Assembly (NCBI GenBank): GCA_031993545.1
Contig: DAMAHZ010000008.1
Coordinates: 7,178 to 71,177, forward strand
Origin: UBA1535 sp002323775
GTDB lineage: Bacteria; Bacillota; Clostridia; Tissierellales; Sedimentibacteraceae
Direction: 5' to 3'
Length of the DNA stretch: 64,000 nt
Below are positions 1 through 8,729 of the stretch, in pieces. The notes under the pieces were generated by a model, which was given only the letters and a program-made list of their open reading frames with translations, was not told the DNA's origin and ran no database searches. Every line of letters starts with the position of its first letter. Position 1 is the stretch's first letter. The translations under genes and the position numbers were made by a program.

Positions 1-661
1 TCTTGAAAATATCCATAAACTTGTTGCCAACAACTCGCTCTGATTGTGTATACCCTGTTCTTTCAACGTTAGTACTATCTGATAAGGCTATCAGTACACC
101 TTTTCTTCCAAACTCTGCAAATGCGTTCAAATCAATAACATTACCATTTATAGGGGTATAGTCTATTTTGAAGTCACCTGTATGAATCATTGTACCTACA
201 GGTGTTTCTATAGCAAAACCAACAGAATCAGGTATACTGTGATTAGTTCCTATAAAATTAATTTTAAAGTTTCCAGCTTTTACATGCTCTCCTGGCTTTA
301 CTACGTTTAAGCTGACCTCATCTAATTTATGCTCTAATAGCTTGTTGCCTACTAAGCCTATTGTCAGTTTCGTACCGTAAACCGGAATATTTATTTTTTT
401 CAAAACATACGGGATTGCTCCAATATGATCCTCATGTCCATGTGTTAAAAACAAGCCTCTTAGCTTATCCTTATTTTTTATAAGATAAGTAATATCTGGT
501 ATTACTATATCTATACCAAGCATTTCGTCCTCCGGAAATGCCATTCCGCAATCTATAACTATTATATCATTATCGTATTCAACTGCCGTTATATTTTTAC
601 CAATTTCACCCAAACCACCTAGCGGGATTATTTTTAATTTGTTTTTTTTGGTCTGTGCCAA
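1..661 (-). CDS. rnj: Ribonuclease J, N-terminal part (cut by window edge)
   Basis: This metallo-beta-lactamase-fold 5'-3' exo/endoribonuclease matures and degrades RNA in the cytoplasm. The visible 220 residues begin MAQTKKNKLKIIPLGGLGEIGKN and carry the metal-binding motif THGHEDHIGA, then HTGDFKID and SDSTN, in the order expected of RNase J. The gene runs off the left edge, so the beta-CASP and C-terminal domains are missing here. The start is read as TTG at 661, because GGAGGAG lies just upstream and no ATG precedes the conserved N-terminus. It follows the DUF1292 gene by 13 bases, so they are probably co-transcribed. Family assignment is firm; RNase J1 versus J2 cannot be decided. Confidence 0.92.
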   Translation of the reverse strand, partial: MAQTKKNKLKIIPLGGLGEIGKNITAVEYDNDIIVIDCGMAFPEDEMLGIDIVIPDITYLIKNKDKLRGLFLTHGHEDHIGAIPYVLKKINIPVYGTKLTIGLVGNKLLEHKLDEVSLNVVKPGEHVKAGNFKINFIGTNHSIPDSVGFAIETPVGTMIHTGDFKIDYTPINGNVIDLNAFAEFGRKGVLIALSDSTNVERTGYTQSERVVGNKFMDIFK

Positions 662-674
662 AGTCTGCTCCTCC

Positions 675-971
675 TTATATCAAATCATCTGCCATAGCTT
701 CGTAAATTTCAATCACTTCGCTTAATTCTTCTTCGTCCTCAATGATATTAAATATCATTTCTCCATCCTCGGTTTCATCAACACTATAAATCATGCCTTC
801 CTCAGAGTTTTCTTCTCTAAGTACAGCATATTGTACCTCATCCAAATGAAAGCTTGCTTCTAAAACAAGTCTTTCAAGCTTTCCATCTTCGTTGATTAAC
901 TCAACGATTTGTGTTTCGTACTCATCATCTTCTTCAATTAAATCTAATTCTTCGTTTTTTTTGTTGTTCAT
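675..971 (-). CDS. DUF1292 family protein
   Basis: A 98-residue, very acidic soluble protein (many D/E, pattern VELINEDGKLERL ... YAVLREE ... EDGEMIFNIIEDEEE). It matches the DUF1292 (YrzB-like) family, which is usually encoded with ruvX and ireB downstream of alaS in Bacillota. No biochemical role is established. It lies between ruvX and RNase J on the same strand, which fits the conserved gene order. Length is normal for the family. No membrane segment or catalytic motif is visible. Confidence 0.85.
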   Translation of the reverse strand: MNNKKNEELDLIEEDDEYETQIVELINEDGKLERLVLEASFHLDEVQYAVLREENSEEGMIYSVDETEDGEMIFNIIEDEEELSEVIEIYEAMADDLI

Positions 972-1050
972 TTAACATTTACCTACCATTAATTATATAA
1001 TATCGAGTTTCGCCCAAATTATTTAAAATACAAAAATATATTTTGTATAT

Positions 1051-1473
1051 TTACATCATTCTTTTTGCTCTTTCCATGTATGTGGTTAGAATTTGAACAG
1101 CTGCAAGCTTATCTATAACTTCTTTTCTTTTATTTCTTTTTACATCAGCACTTATTAGTATCTTTTCCGATAAAGCAGTTGTTAAGCGTTCATCTTGAAA
1201 ATCTGTCGGCAAATCAATTTTTTCTTTTAATTTTTCTGTAAAGCTAATAACCTTTTCACCTTGAATTCCAATTGTTCCGTTCATCATTTTTGGCATTCCT
1301 ATTACAATTTTTGTAACCTTATATTCATCAATGATTTTTCTTAACTCTTGTATATCCGCTTTAAAATTAGTTCTTTTTATAGTAGTGAGACCTTGAGCTG
1401 TTATCATAAGCAAATCACTTAATGCAACACCAATCGTTTTATCTCCTACATCCAATCCCATTAATCTTTCCAT
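1051..1473 (-). CDS. ruvX: RuvX/YqgF family RNase H-fold nuclease
   Basis: A 140-residue protein of the YqgF/RuvX family, proposed to act in Holliday-junction resolution and in pre-16S rRNA 5'-end maturation. The N-terminus MGLDVGDKTIGVALSD contains the first catalytic Asp of the RNase H fold, IVIGMPKMMNGT is the central strand-turn, and DERLTT supplies the conserved Glu/Asp segment. The size is typical. It lies in the alaS-ireB-ruvX-DUF1292 block, here interrupted by an aldo/keto reductase gene between ireB and ruvX. The start at 1473 is the ATG opening the conserved MERLMGLD segment. Confidence 0.92.
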   Translation of the reverse strand: MERLMGLDVGDKTIGVALSDLLMITAQGLTTIKRTNFKADIQELRKIIDEYKVTKIVIGMPKMMNGTIGIQGEKVISFTEKLKEKIDLPTDFQDERLTTALSEKILISADVKRNKRKEVIDKLAAVQILTTYMERAKRMM

Positions 1474-1541
1474 TTTATCTTCCTATATTCTCTAAATTGT
1501 TAAACATTATATTTATATAACATTTTAAATTCTATACATTT

Positions 1542-2480
1542 CTAAACTATTTTAATGCAAAAATCATCACATTCGCTTGCACAATAGCTGCATAGAACAC
1601 ATCTTTCCATATTAACTTGACACTTGCCATCTACAAGGCTAAGAGCATTTTGTTTACACCTTTTAATACATTTACCACAGCCTACGCACCAATAAGCTAT
1701 GTTTAATTCACGATTTACATTATTAACTGAGTTTTTAAGCTCCTCTGAGGCAGTATTTCCATCAAAATAGCAGAGGTTTAAATCGACCTCTTGTCTATTT
1801 CTCATACCAATTGCAATAGAATCAATCTCCTTGACATCATTTACAAAATCAAAGGCTTTTTTAGTATCTGACAATAAGTGTCCTCCACCATAAGGCTTCA
1901 TAGCCATAATAAACTTGCCCTTTGATTTAGCAACTTTAACAGCTTCTATCATTTGTGAACTTGTTCCATCATTTATCCCAATTCCCGTTTTATTTACAAT
2001 GGTAAATACCACATCAATTTCTTTAAATTGTACACTATCCACAACAGCCTTAACTGTGTGTGTCGATATACCGAACTTATTTATTACACCCTTTTGCTTA
2101 TATTTCATAAATTCTTCTACAGCTTCATAATGTCCCATAAAATTATTGCCATTATCCTGCTCATGTAGCATAAATATATCTATATAATCAGTATTTAGCT
2201 CCTTTAAAGCCTTTTCAATACTGTATTTAGCAGTTTCTTTATTATATGCGTAACTCTTTGTTGCTATGTATATGCTCTCTCTTTTTTTACTTTTTAAAAA
2301 AGCGTTTAAAATATCGTAATTATCGTAAAGTTCAGCAGTATCATAAAAATTAATACCTTTTTCATAGGCATAATTTAAAACATCAACTTTATTTATAAAC
2401 TCACCTTTATTCTGTAAATTGCTAAGTGCTAATGTGCCAAAACATAGCTTTGAAATATTTTTCATATTATTAAAATCCAA
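1542..2480 (-). CDS. Aldo/keto reductase fused to a 2[4Fe-4S] ferredoxin domain
   Basis: Residues ~1-250 form an aldo/keto reductase barrel with the catalytic tetrad visible as D and Y in FYDTAELYDNYD, K in ATKSY and H in MLHEQD. Residues ~262-312 carry two Cys clusters, CVGCGKCIKRC and CVLCSYCASEC, typical of a bacterial 2[4Fe-4S] ferredoxin. Such AKR-ferredoxin fusions are common in anaerobes and suggest electron exchange with ferredoxin, but the substrate is unknown. The start is uncertain: TTG at 2480 with AGGA upstream, or ATG at 2465. It is inserted between ireB and ruvX, genes that are normally adjacent, so it may be a later insertion into that operon. Confidence 0.88.
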   Translation of the reverse strand: MDFNNMKNISKLCFGTLALSNLQNKGEFINKVDVLNYAYEKGINFYDTAELYDNYDILNAFLKSKKRESIYIATKSYAYNKETAKYSIEKALKELNTDYIDIFMLHEQDNGNNFMGHYEAVEEFMKYKQKGVINKFGISTHTVKAVVDSVQFKEIDVVFTIVNKTGIGINDGTSSQMIEAVKVAKSKGKFIMAMKPYGGGHLLSDTKKAFDFVNDVKEIDSIAIGMRNRQEVDLNLCYFDGNTASEELKNSVNNVNRELNIAYWCVGCGKCIKRCKQNALSLVDGKCQVNMERCVLCSYCASECDDFCIKIV

Positions 2481-2570
2481 AATCCTAAATTCCTAAGATT
2501 ATATAATGTCGGTAGCATCTTTACTAGATGTTTATGCACCTATTATTTATTAATGTTAATATAAATAAAA

Positions 2571-2837
2571 TTATAATTTAAAAACATCTAAATAAGCATT
2601 TAATATTTCTTCTAAAAGCTCATCTCTTTCTATCTTTCTTATAAGACTTCTCGCATTATTATAATTTGTAATATAAGTAGGATCTCCTGAAAGCAAATAT
2701 CCTATAAGTTGAGTATTAGGATTATATCCTTTTTCCTTTAAAGAGCGATAAACCTGCGTTAAAATTTCTCTCGCTTCATTCATAGATTCAGTATTATAAT
2801 CAAATTTTGCAGTGCTTGAGTTGATATTGTTATTCAT
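2571..2837 (-). CDS. ireB: IreB family regulatory phosphoprotein (UPF0297/DUF965)
   Basis: An 88-residue protein with the near-invariant family signature EKGYNPNTQLIGYLLSGDPTYI and the C-terminal IRKIERDELLEEIL. In Enterococcus faecalis, IreB is a substrate of the Ser/Thr kinase IreK and modulates cephalosporin resistance; its role elsewhere is not settled. Thr residues near the N-terminus (STAKF, NTES) are candidate phosphosites by analogy. It follows alaS on the same strand, the usual position. GAAAGGAAT precedes the ATG. Identification is by sequence pattern and synteny. Confidence 0.92.
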   Translation of the reverse strand: MNNNINSSTAKFDYNTESMNEAREILTQVYRSLKEKGYNPNTQLIGYLLSGDPTYITNYNNARSLIRKIERDELLEEILNAYLDVFKL

Positions 2838-2990
2838 AATATGGATTCCTTTCTATAAATTTTTAATTCGCAAGAAGTTTTATGTAAAAACAACAACTAT
2901 TCTAACTAATTCAATAAGTATTATACTATATATATATACTAAAATCAAACAATTAATTTAAAAAATAATTTTATATGAAATTAATAATAA

Positions 2991-3027
2991 TTTAGCGAAG
3001 AATTTCATTGTACAACTCTCCGCTAAA
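2991..3027. repeat. TTTAGCGAAGAG-family hairpin, copy 1
   Basis: An inverted repeat with arms TTTAGCGAAGA and CTCTCCGCTAAA lies 8 bases past the alaS stop codon. The loop resembles the copies at 5765-5809 and 51877-51921. There is no clear U-tract, so it may be a weak terminator or an mRNA 3'-end stabiliser. Confidence 0.7.
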
Positions 3028-3034
3028 TAAACAT

Positions 3035-5665
3035 TTATAGTTGTTTTATCAAATTTTCTTTTGCAGTGTTTAATGCTTCATCTATTTTGCCGGCATCCTT
3101 GCCTCCTGCTTGTGCAAAATCAGGACGTCCACCGCCACCACCGCCTGCAACTTGTGCAGCTTGTTTTACTATATTTCCTGCTTGTATTCCTTTTTGATTT
3201 AAGTCTTTTGTAACAGAAGCTACAAATAAAACCTTTCCTTCAAATTCCGAAGCTAATATAATTACACAGCTTGGATTTTTGTCCTTAATTCTATCTGCTA
3301 TATCTCTAAGAGCATTAGCATCTGTATCTTTAAGCTTAATTGTAAATACCTTTGTTCCGTTTATTTCCTCATATTTATTGAGTATATCGTCCATGTTTGA
3401 CTTTAATATTTCATTATTAAGCTTTGTTATTTCTTTTTCTTTGTCTTTTATTTCTTTTTTAAGGCTTATAACCTTATCCAGCAATTCTTCTCTTGTTGAC
3501 TTTACTGACTGCATAAGCTCAGTAATTATAGAATTAGCATTATTTAGATACTCAATAGCAGCCTTTCCAGTTAATGCTTCTATTCTTCTAACTCCAGATG
3601 CAATCGAGCTTTCAGAGATTATTTTAAACATACCGATTTTAGCTGTTTCATCAATATGTGTTCCTCCGCAAAGCTCCTTGCTAAAATCTCCTACCTTTAT
3701 AAGTCTAACTACATCTCCATATTTCTCATCAAACAATGCCATAGCACCTTGTTTTCTCGCTTCATCTAAGCTTACAACACTTGTATTTACAGGATAGTCT
3801 GACAAAATAGCCATATTTACTCTTTTTTCAATCTCTTTTAGAGTTTCTTCATTTACAAGCTCAAAATGAGTGTAATCAAATCTTAGTCTATCATCACTGA
3901 CTAAAGAGCCTGCTTGATTTACGTGCTCGCCTAAAACCTCTTTTAAAACCCTGTGAAGAAGATGTGTGGCTGTATGATTTTTAGCTGTGCTTTTTCTTCT
4001 ATCGAAGTCAATTTCAGCTAAGACCTTATCACCTAAGCTTACTGTGCCATCATTTACAATAACTTCGTGAATTATAACATTATTGAGTTTTTTAGTATTT
4101 ACTACTGTGGCATCAAAATTATCACTTATTAATTTTCCAGTATCTCCGATTTGTCCACCACTTTCAGCGTAAAATGGAGTTTTATCAAGGATTATTATAG
4201 CTCTTTCATCTACAGAAGCTTCTTCTTTCTCAGCATCATCAACAAATATTCTCAATATTTTTGATTCGCATGATTTTTCAGTATATCCAACGAATTCAGT
4301 TTCTATACCCTCTATGCTTATAGCTCCATCTTTCCAGCCTGAACTTCCTGATTTGCCTCTTGCCTGTCTTGCGATGTTTTTATTTTCTTCCATTATATCA
4401 AGAAATTCTTGCTTATTTAGCTTAAAATTGTTCTCAAGCAAAATTTCTTCTGTAAGTTCATACGGGAAGCCAAAGGTATCGTAAAGTCTAAACAATATTT
4501 GAGCATCAAGTATATCCTTGCCATTTTCTTTTGCTGTATTTATTTCTTTTTGAAGAATTTCTAAGCCTTGATCTATTGTATTTCTAAATTTTTCTTCTTC
4601 TATTTTAACAACTTTTAATATATACGACTCTTTTTCAGAAAGCTCTGGATATGCGTGCTTCCAATTGTCTATAACTACCTGTACCGTCTCAGTTAAAAAA
4701 TCCCTATCTATACCAAGCAATTTCCCTTGTCTTAAAGCTCTCCTTATAAGTCTTCTTAAAACATATCCTCTGCCCTCATTTGAAGGTATAACTCCATCTG
4801 ATATCAAAAATGCAACTGCCCTTGAATGGTCTGCGATGATTTTTAATGATGTATCTGATTTTTCAGATGATTTATACTTTACTCCACTGATTTCTTCAGC
4901 CTTTTTTAATATGCTAAAAATAGGCTCAACCTCATATACACTTTTCTTGCCCTGCAATGTCATAGCAGTTCTTTCAAGTCCCATACCTGTATCTATGTTA
5001 GGATGCTCTAAAGGATGATATACTCCATTTGCATCCTTATCATATTGTGTAAATACTAAATTCCAAATTTCAGTATATCTGTCACATTCACAGCCTGGCT
5101 TGCAATTAGGATCTCCACAATCAAATTCCGGTCCATTATCATAGTAAATTTCCGAGCAAGGTCCACTTGGACCAACTTCTAACTCCCAGAAATTATCCTT
5201 TTTACCTAATCTTACTATTCTTTCCTCCGGAACGCCTGTCAATGTAGTCCAAAGCTTTATTGCTTCATCATCATCCTCATATACGCTTGCCCAAAGTTTT
5301 TCTGCCGGTACTTCCAAAACCTCTGTTAAGAATTCCCAAGCCCACATGATAGCTTCTTTTTTAAAGTAATCTCCAAAGGAGAAATTTCCGAGCATTTCAA
5401 AAAAAGTAAGGTGACGTGCTGTTACACCTACATTTTCTATATCGTTAGTTCTAACACATTTTTGGCAAGAAACCATTCTTTTGCTAGGTGGTGTTTCAGC
5501 ACCTGTAAAATATTTTTTAAGTGGTGCCATCCCTGCTGCTATTAACAATAACGTCTTGTCATTTTTAGGTATAAGCGAAGCACTCTGTCTTACCAAATGC
5601 TGTTTTGACTCATAAAAGTCTAAATATTTTTTTCTGATATTATTAATTGAATATTTATGTTCCAT
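3035..5665 (-). CDS. alaS: Alanine--tRNA ligase
   Basis: Class II aminoacyl-tRNA synthetase that charges tRNA-Ala and edits mischarged Ser/Gly. At 876 residues it has the full bacterial length. The catalytic domain starts MEHKYSINNIRKKYLDFYESK and includes TARHLTFFEMLGNFSFGDYFK. The editing domain shows the zinc-binding HTATHLLH and CGGTHID motifs. A coiled-coil segment precedes the C-Ala domain, which ends in a Gly-rich AGGGGGGRPDFAQAGG. No T-box leader is visible upstream (5666-5760). It heads the block leading into ireB and ruvX. A dispersed hairpin lies just after its stop. Confidence 0.98.
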   Translation of the reverse strand: MEHKYSINNIRKKYLDFYESKQHLVRQSASLIPKNDKTLLLIAAGMAPLKKYFTGAETPPSKRMVSCQKCVRTNDIENVGVTARHLTFFEMLGNFSFGDYFKKEAIMWAWEFLTEVLEVPAEKLWASVYEDDDEAIKLWTTLTGVPEERIVRLGKKDNFWELEVGPSGPCSEIYYDNGPEFDCGDPNCKPGCECDRYTEIWNLVFTQYDKDANGVYHPLEHPNIDTGMGLERTAMTLQGKKSVYEVEPIFSILKKAEEISGVKYKSSEKSDTSLKIIADHSRAVAFLISDGVIPSNEGRGYVLRRLIRRALRQGKLLGIDRDFLTETVQVVIDNWKHAYPELSEKESYILKVVKIEEEKFRNTIDQGLEILQKEINTAKENGKDILDAQILFRLYDTFGFPYELTEEILLENNFKLNKQEFLDIMEENKNIARQARGKSGSSGWKDGAISIEGIETEFVGYTEKSCESKILRIFVDDAEKEEASVDERAIIILDKTPFYAESGGQIGDTGKLISDNFDATVVNTKKLNNVIIHEVIVNDGTVSLGDKVLAEIDFDRRKSTAKNHTATHLLHRVLKEVLGEHVNQAGSLVSDDRLRFDYTHFELVNEETLKEIEKRVNMAILSDYPVNTSVVSLDEARKQGAMALFDEKYGDVVRLIKVGDFSKELCGGTHIDETAKIGMFKIISESSIASGVRRIEALTGKAAIEYLNNANSIITELMQSVKSTREELLDKVISLKKEIKDKEKEITKLNNEILKSNMDDILNKYEEINGTKVFTIKLKDTDANALRDIADRIKDKNPSCVIILASEFEGKVLFVASVTKDLNQKGIQAGNIVKQAAQVAGGGGGGRPDFAQAGGKDAGKIDEALNTAKENLIKQL

Positions 5666-5764
5666 CTTATTTTATCTCCGAATCATCTGATTAATTATTA
5701 TCTGATTATAGCTTATATTTGTATTAATTGTCAATTATTTTATAAAAAACAAATATGATAAATA

Positions 5765-5809
5765 ACAATTTAGCGAAGAGCTTACCTATGCAACTCTCCG
5801 CTAAATTGT
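5765..5809. repeat. TTTAGCGAAGAG-family hairpin, copy 2
   Basis: Arms ACAATTTAGCGAAGAG and CTCTCCGCTAAATTGT enclose loop CTTACCTATGCAA, between the iscU stop (5828) and alaS start (5665). Loop and stem closely match copy 5 at 51877, which suggests common descent rather than chance hairpins. Confidence 0.72.
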
Positions 5810-5827
5810 CATCTATTCTTAATTGAA

Positions 5828-6274
5828 TTATTCATCTCCATGTACATGGTCGTGCAAATCTTCGTCTGCGTTTGGATTAAAACCCTCTAAGCCTTTGATT
5901 TCTATGCCCTTTTTTTGAGCGTAGTCGTATAATGCCGATTTTATTGCCTGCTCTGCTAATACTGAGCAGTGAACCTTTACCGGTGGCAGTCCTCCCAGAG
6001 CTTCTATAACTGCTTTGTTTGTAAGTTCAACAGCCTCATTTACATCTTTTCCCATGATAAGCTCTGTCGCCATGCTTGATGATGCTATAGCAGAGCCACA
6101 GCCAAATGTCTGAAATTTCACGTCCTCTATTATATTTTCATCATTTATTTTAAGGTAAATTTTCATTATATCTCCGCATTTTGCGTTTCCTACTTCACCT
6201 ACACCATCTGCGTTTTCTATTGCACCTACATTTCTTGGATTTCTGAAATGATCCATTACTTTTTCTGTATACAT
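5828..6274 (-). CDS. iscU: Iron-sulfur cluster scaffold protein IscU/NifU-like
   Basis: Scaffold on which [Fe-S] clusters are assembled with sulfur from IscS. The 148 residues begin MYTEKVMDHFRNPRNVG and contain the three cluster-ligand Cys in NAKCGD, FGCGSAIASS and VHCSVLAEQA, plus the conserved Asp in CGD. A His/acid-rich tail (DLHDHVHGDE) extends beyond the core and is common in clostridial NifU-type proteins. It is downstream of iscS, with a 141-base gap, in an iscR-iscS-iscU order. The ATG is preceded by GGAGG. No HscA/HscB or ferredoxin gene follows. Confidence 0.95.
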   Translation of the reverse strand: MYTEKVMDHFRNPRNVGAIENADGVGEVGNAKCGDIMKIYLKINDENIIEDVKFQTFGCGSAIASSSMATELIMGKDVNEAVELTNKAVIEALGGLPPVKVHCSVLAEQAIKSALYDYAQKKGIEIKGLEGFNPNADEDLHDHVHGDE

Positions 6275-6415
6275 AATTACCTCCTTAGTTGTTTAACATT
6301 AATTTCTAATTTTATGTTTTTTCAGAATGTTAAAATATTTTAAAGCTATTTAAAATATTAAGATTATTTTATCTATATTTTTATTAGCTCAATTTTAAAG
6401 TTTTTGTAAAACTTC

Positions 6416-7591
6416 CTATTTGTTATTAGTATTGTATAGCGGTGACATATTTCTTAATTTTTGAACTATTTCTTTCATTTGCCCAACTACATAATCTATT
6501 TCTTCCTCCGTTGTTTCATCACTTATTGTAAATCTTATCGATCCATGCGCTGTACCGTGGTCAAGTCCTGTTGCTAATAGTACGTGAGATGGGTCTAATG
6601 AACCCGATGTACAAGCAGAGCCACTTGATGCGCTTATTCCGCTTATATCAAGCCACAATAATATTGATTCACCCTCAATATACTTGTATGAGAAGTTAAC
6701 ATTGTTTGGCAATCTTTTGCTAGGATGTCCGTTTAAATGCACATCATCTATGTTGGCTTTTATACCATTTATAAATCTATCTCTAAGACTTATAAGTTTT
6801 GCCACTTTTTCATCAAGCTCTAGGCTCATAAGCTCTACAGCCTTTCCAAAGCCTACTATATTTTGTACGCTCTCAGTTCCTGCTCTTTTGTTTCTTTCCT
6901 GAGCCCCACCGTGCATAAAATTATCAAGCTTTACACCTTTTCTGATATATAATGCGCCCACTCCTTTAGGACCGTGAACCTTATGAGCAGACATTGACAA
7001 TAAATCAATGTTTTCCTTTTTAACATCAATTCTCACACCACCAAGTGCTTGAACTGCATCTGTATGGAATATGATTTTATGCTCTTTAGCTATTTTCCCT
7101 ATTTCTTCAATTGGCTGTATAGTTCCGACTTCATTGTTTGCATACATTACTGATATTAAAATCGTATCTGGTCTTATGCTGTTTTTTAATTCCTCTAAGT
7201 CTATCATTCCATATTCGTCCACATTTAGATATGTAGTTTCAAATCCAAACTTTTTAAGATATTCACAGGTATGAAGCACTGCATGATGCTCTATTTTAGT
7301 TGTTATAATATGCTTTCCCTTGTCCCCATTTGCAAATGCAACACCCTTTATAGCCCAGTTGTCCGACTCTGTTCCACCAGAGGTAAAGAAAATTTCTCTA
7401 TCGTCTGCATTTATAAATGTTGCTACTGTTTTTCTTGCTTTTTCGATAGCCTCCTTTGAAGTCCTACCAAGCTCATAAATTCCACTTGATGGATTTCCAT
7501 AGTATTCCATAAAATATTTCATCATCTCATCAACAACTTCTTTTCTAATCTTAGTTGTTGCAGCATTATCGAGATAAATTTTTTTGTTCAT
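6416..7591 (-). CDS. iscS: Cysteine desulfurase IscS/NifS
   Basis: PLP enzyme that transfers sulfur from cysteine to IscU and other acceptors. It begins MNKKIYLDNAATTKIRKEV. The PLP-Lys lies in SMSAHKVHGPKGVGALY, and the persulfide Cys in SSGSACTSG on the flexible loop, as in class I (IscS/NifS) desulfurases. The ATG at 7591 is chosen over an upstream in-frame start because GGAGG precedes it and the upstream residues are not conserved. It lies between iscR and iscU on one strand. Length (391 aa) is normal. Confidence 0.95.
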   Translation of the reverse strand: MNKKIYLDNAATTKIRKEVVDEMMKYFMEYYGNPSSGIYELGRTSKEAIEKARKTVATFINADDREIFFTSGGTESDNWAIKGVAFANGDKGKHIITTKIEHHAVLHTCEYLKKFGFETTYLNVDEYGMIDLEELKNSIRPDTILISVMYANNEVGTIQPIEEIGKIAKEHKIIFHTDAVQALGGVRIDVKKENIDLLSMSAHKVHGPKGVGALYIRKGVKLDNFMHGGAQERNKRAGTESVQNIVGFGKAVELMSLELDEKVAKLISLRDRFINGIKANIDDVHLNGHPSKRLPNNVNFSYKYIEGESILLWLDISGISASSGSACTSGSLDPSHVLLATGLDHGTAHGSIRFTISDETTEEEIDYVVGQMKEIVQKLRNMSPLYNTNNK

Positions 7592-7707
7592 TGATTTTTC
7601 CTCCGTTTTAATTAGTATACCCGTTATTATGTTCAAGCACCAATTGCATAAATATCCATTAAATATTTGCACATGAGCCTAGTACCTATTTTTTGTTATT
7701 CCTAAGT

Positions 7708-8112
7708 TTATTCAACTTTCTCTATCATATCAAATAACGATATATTATCTATAACATTATTTATACTTGATTCTATTTTTTCCCAAATTGTTCTGGTCGC
7801 ACAAATTGCCTCTCTTGAACAGGTTTCCTTACTGACACAATTTGAAGCAGTTATTTCTCCTTCAAGCGCTCTAAGTATCATTCCAACCGTTATATCCTTA
7901 GGTTCTTTTGCAAGGCTATATCCACCTTGGACTCCTCTTGTTGACTTTATATATCCTGCTCTTTTAAGCTTTCCAAAAAGCTGCTCTAAATAATTTTCTG
8001 ATATTTCATATTTGTCACATATTCTTTTCAACGGAACAGGACCATCACCATATGACAATGCTAATTCAAATGCAGCCTTTAAACCGTATCTGCCTTTTGT
8101 TGATAAAATCAT
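7708..8112 (-). CDS. iscR: Rrf2 family transcriptional regulator, IscR-like
   Basis: Predicted Fe-S-cluster-sensing repressor of the downstream iscS-iscU genes. The 134 residues start MILSTKGRYGLKAAFELAL, carry the winged-helix segment YEISENYLEQLFGKLKRAGYIKS, and have three Cys in CVSKETCSREAIC with C-x5-C-x5-C spacing, the [2Fe-2S]-ligand pattern of IscR. The start at 8112 is fixed by GGAGG at the right distance; an upstream in-frame extension overlaps the promoter and is rejected. It is the first gene of the isc group and is probably autoregulated. Confidence 0.92.
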   Translation of the reverse strand: MILSTKGRYGLKAAFELALSYGDGPVPLKRICDKYEISENYLEQLFGKLKRAGYIKSTRGVQGGYSLAKEPKDITVGMILRALEGEITASNCVSKETCSREAICATRTIWEKIESSINNVIDNISLFDMIEKVE

Positions 8113-8143
8113 AAAACAGCCTCCAATCTCTTTAATTGAATTT

Positions 8144-8172
8144 ATTATACAATACCCGACTAATCTTGTCAA
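8144..8172 (-). promoter_or_regulatory. Promoter of the iscR operon
   Basis: Read on the minus strand, a -35 TTGACA (8167-8172) and a -10 TATAAT (8144-8149) are separated by exactly 17 bases, a perfect sigma-A promoter. The spacer carries TTAGTCGGGTATTG, which may be part of an Rrf2 operator. A complete palindrome is not evident, so the operator is inference. Confidence 0.8.
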
Positions 8173-8200
8173 CATTAGTTTTAAAAAAATTTTTAAATAT

Positions 8201-8255
8201 AAATAATGACTTAGCAAAGAGTTATGAATTGAAACTCTTCGCTAAGTCATTATTT
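8201..8255. repeat. TTTAGCGAAGAG-family hairpin, copy 3
   Basis: A long inverted repeat, AAATAATGACTTAGCAAAGA pairing with CTCTTCGCTAAGTCATTATTT minus one base, lies between the DUF3343-like gene and iscR. Stem of about 23 bp. It is a probable terminator for the minus-strand gene at 8300 and is related in core sequence (TTAGC(A/G)AAGAG) to copies 1, 2 and 5. Confidence 0.68.
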
Positions 8256-8299
8256 GCTGTAATATTTTTTTGTATCAAACATATAAATTAAAAGAATAA

Positions 8300-8560
8300 T
8301 CATACTTGTATTTGCCTATAAGAATAAGTTCCATTTACTCTTGATACCTCATAGACATTATCTATTGGGTATTGATAGGATGAATCTAATACATCAAGTA
8401 ATGTGCCATAATCGTATGCAACGATGCACAAATCACACTCTGTCTTTATCGCAAATGGGACTGAAGCCAATTTTATGTTTTTAATTCTTAAACTTTGAAG
8501 TCTGCTATAAGCAGCCATGGTGTAATTACCATACCTAAAGGTTATAATGTAATGCTCCAT
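8300..8560 (-). CDS. DUF3343-like small protein
   Basis: An 86-residue soluble protein starting MEHYIITFRYGNYTMAAYSR. The opening strand, the following helix and the CDLCIVAYDYG segment resemble DUF3343 proteins, annotated as putative Se/S carrier-like proteins, but this reading rests on pattern alone. Two Cys (C-D-L-C) are present. AAAGGAG lies 7 bases before the ATG. It is divergent from the M14 peptidase gene and followed by a hairpin, so it is probably monocistronic. The function is unknown. Confidence 0.55.
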   Translation of the reverse strand: MEHYIITFRYGNYTMAAYSRLQSLRIKNIKLASVPFAIKTECDLCIVAYDYGTLLDVLDSSYQYPIDNVYEVSRVNGTYSYRQIQV

Positions 8561-8729
8561 TGTATCACTCCTTTACACTAAATTATTAAGAATATAACAA
8601 AATGTTACAAAAATTAATAAAATTATAATTGTCACAATTCTAGCCTTACACAAAAACCACTATACAGGCTATGGAAATAATTTCTGATATATAGTTTAAT
8701 ATTGAATATTTATTTAGAGGTGAAATACT

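Noticed and set aside
3279..3797. 172-codon plus-strand reading frame inside alaS
   Set aside because: It is antisense to a fully conserved synthetase and has Ser/Leu-rich mirror composition; the same holds for the other long antisense frames over tex, ppdK, secA and obg.
5666..5830. T-box or other riboswitch upstream of alaS
   Set aside because: No AGGGTGG core or terminator stem is present; only the dispersed hairpin is seen.
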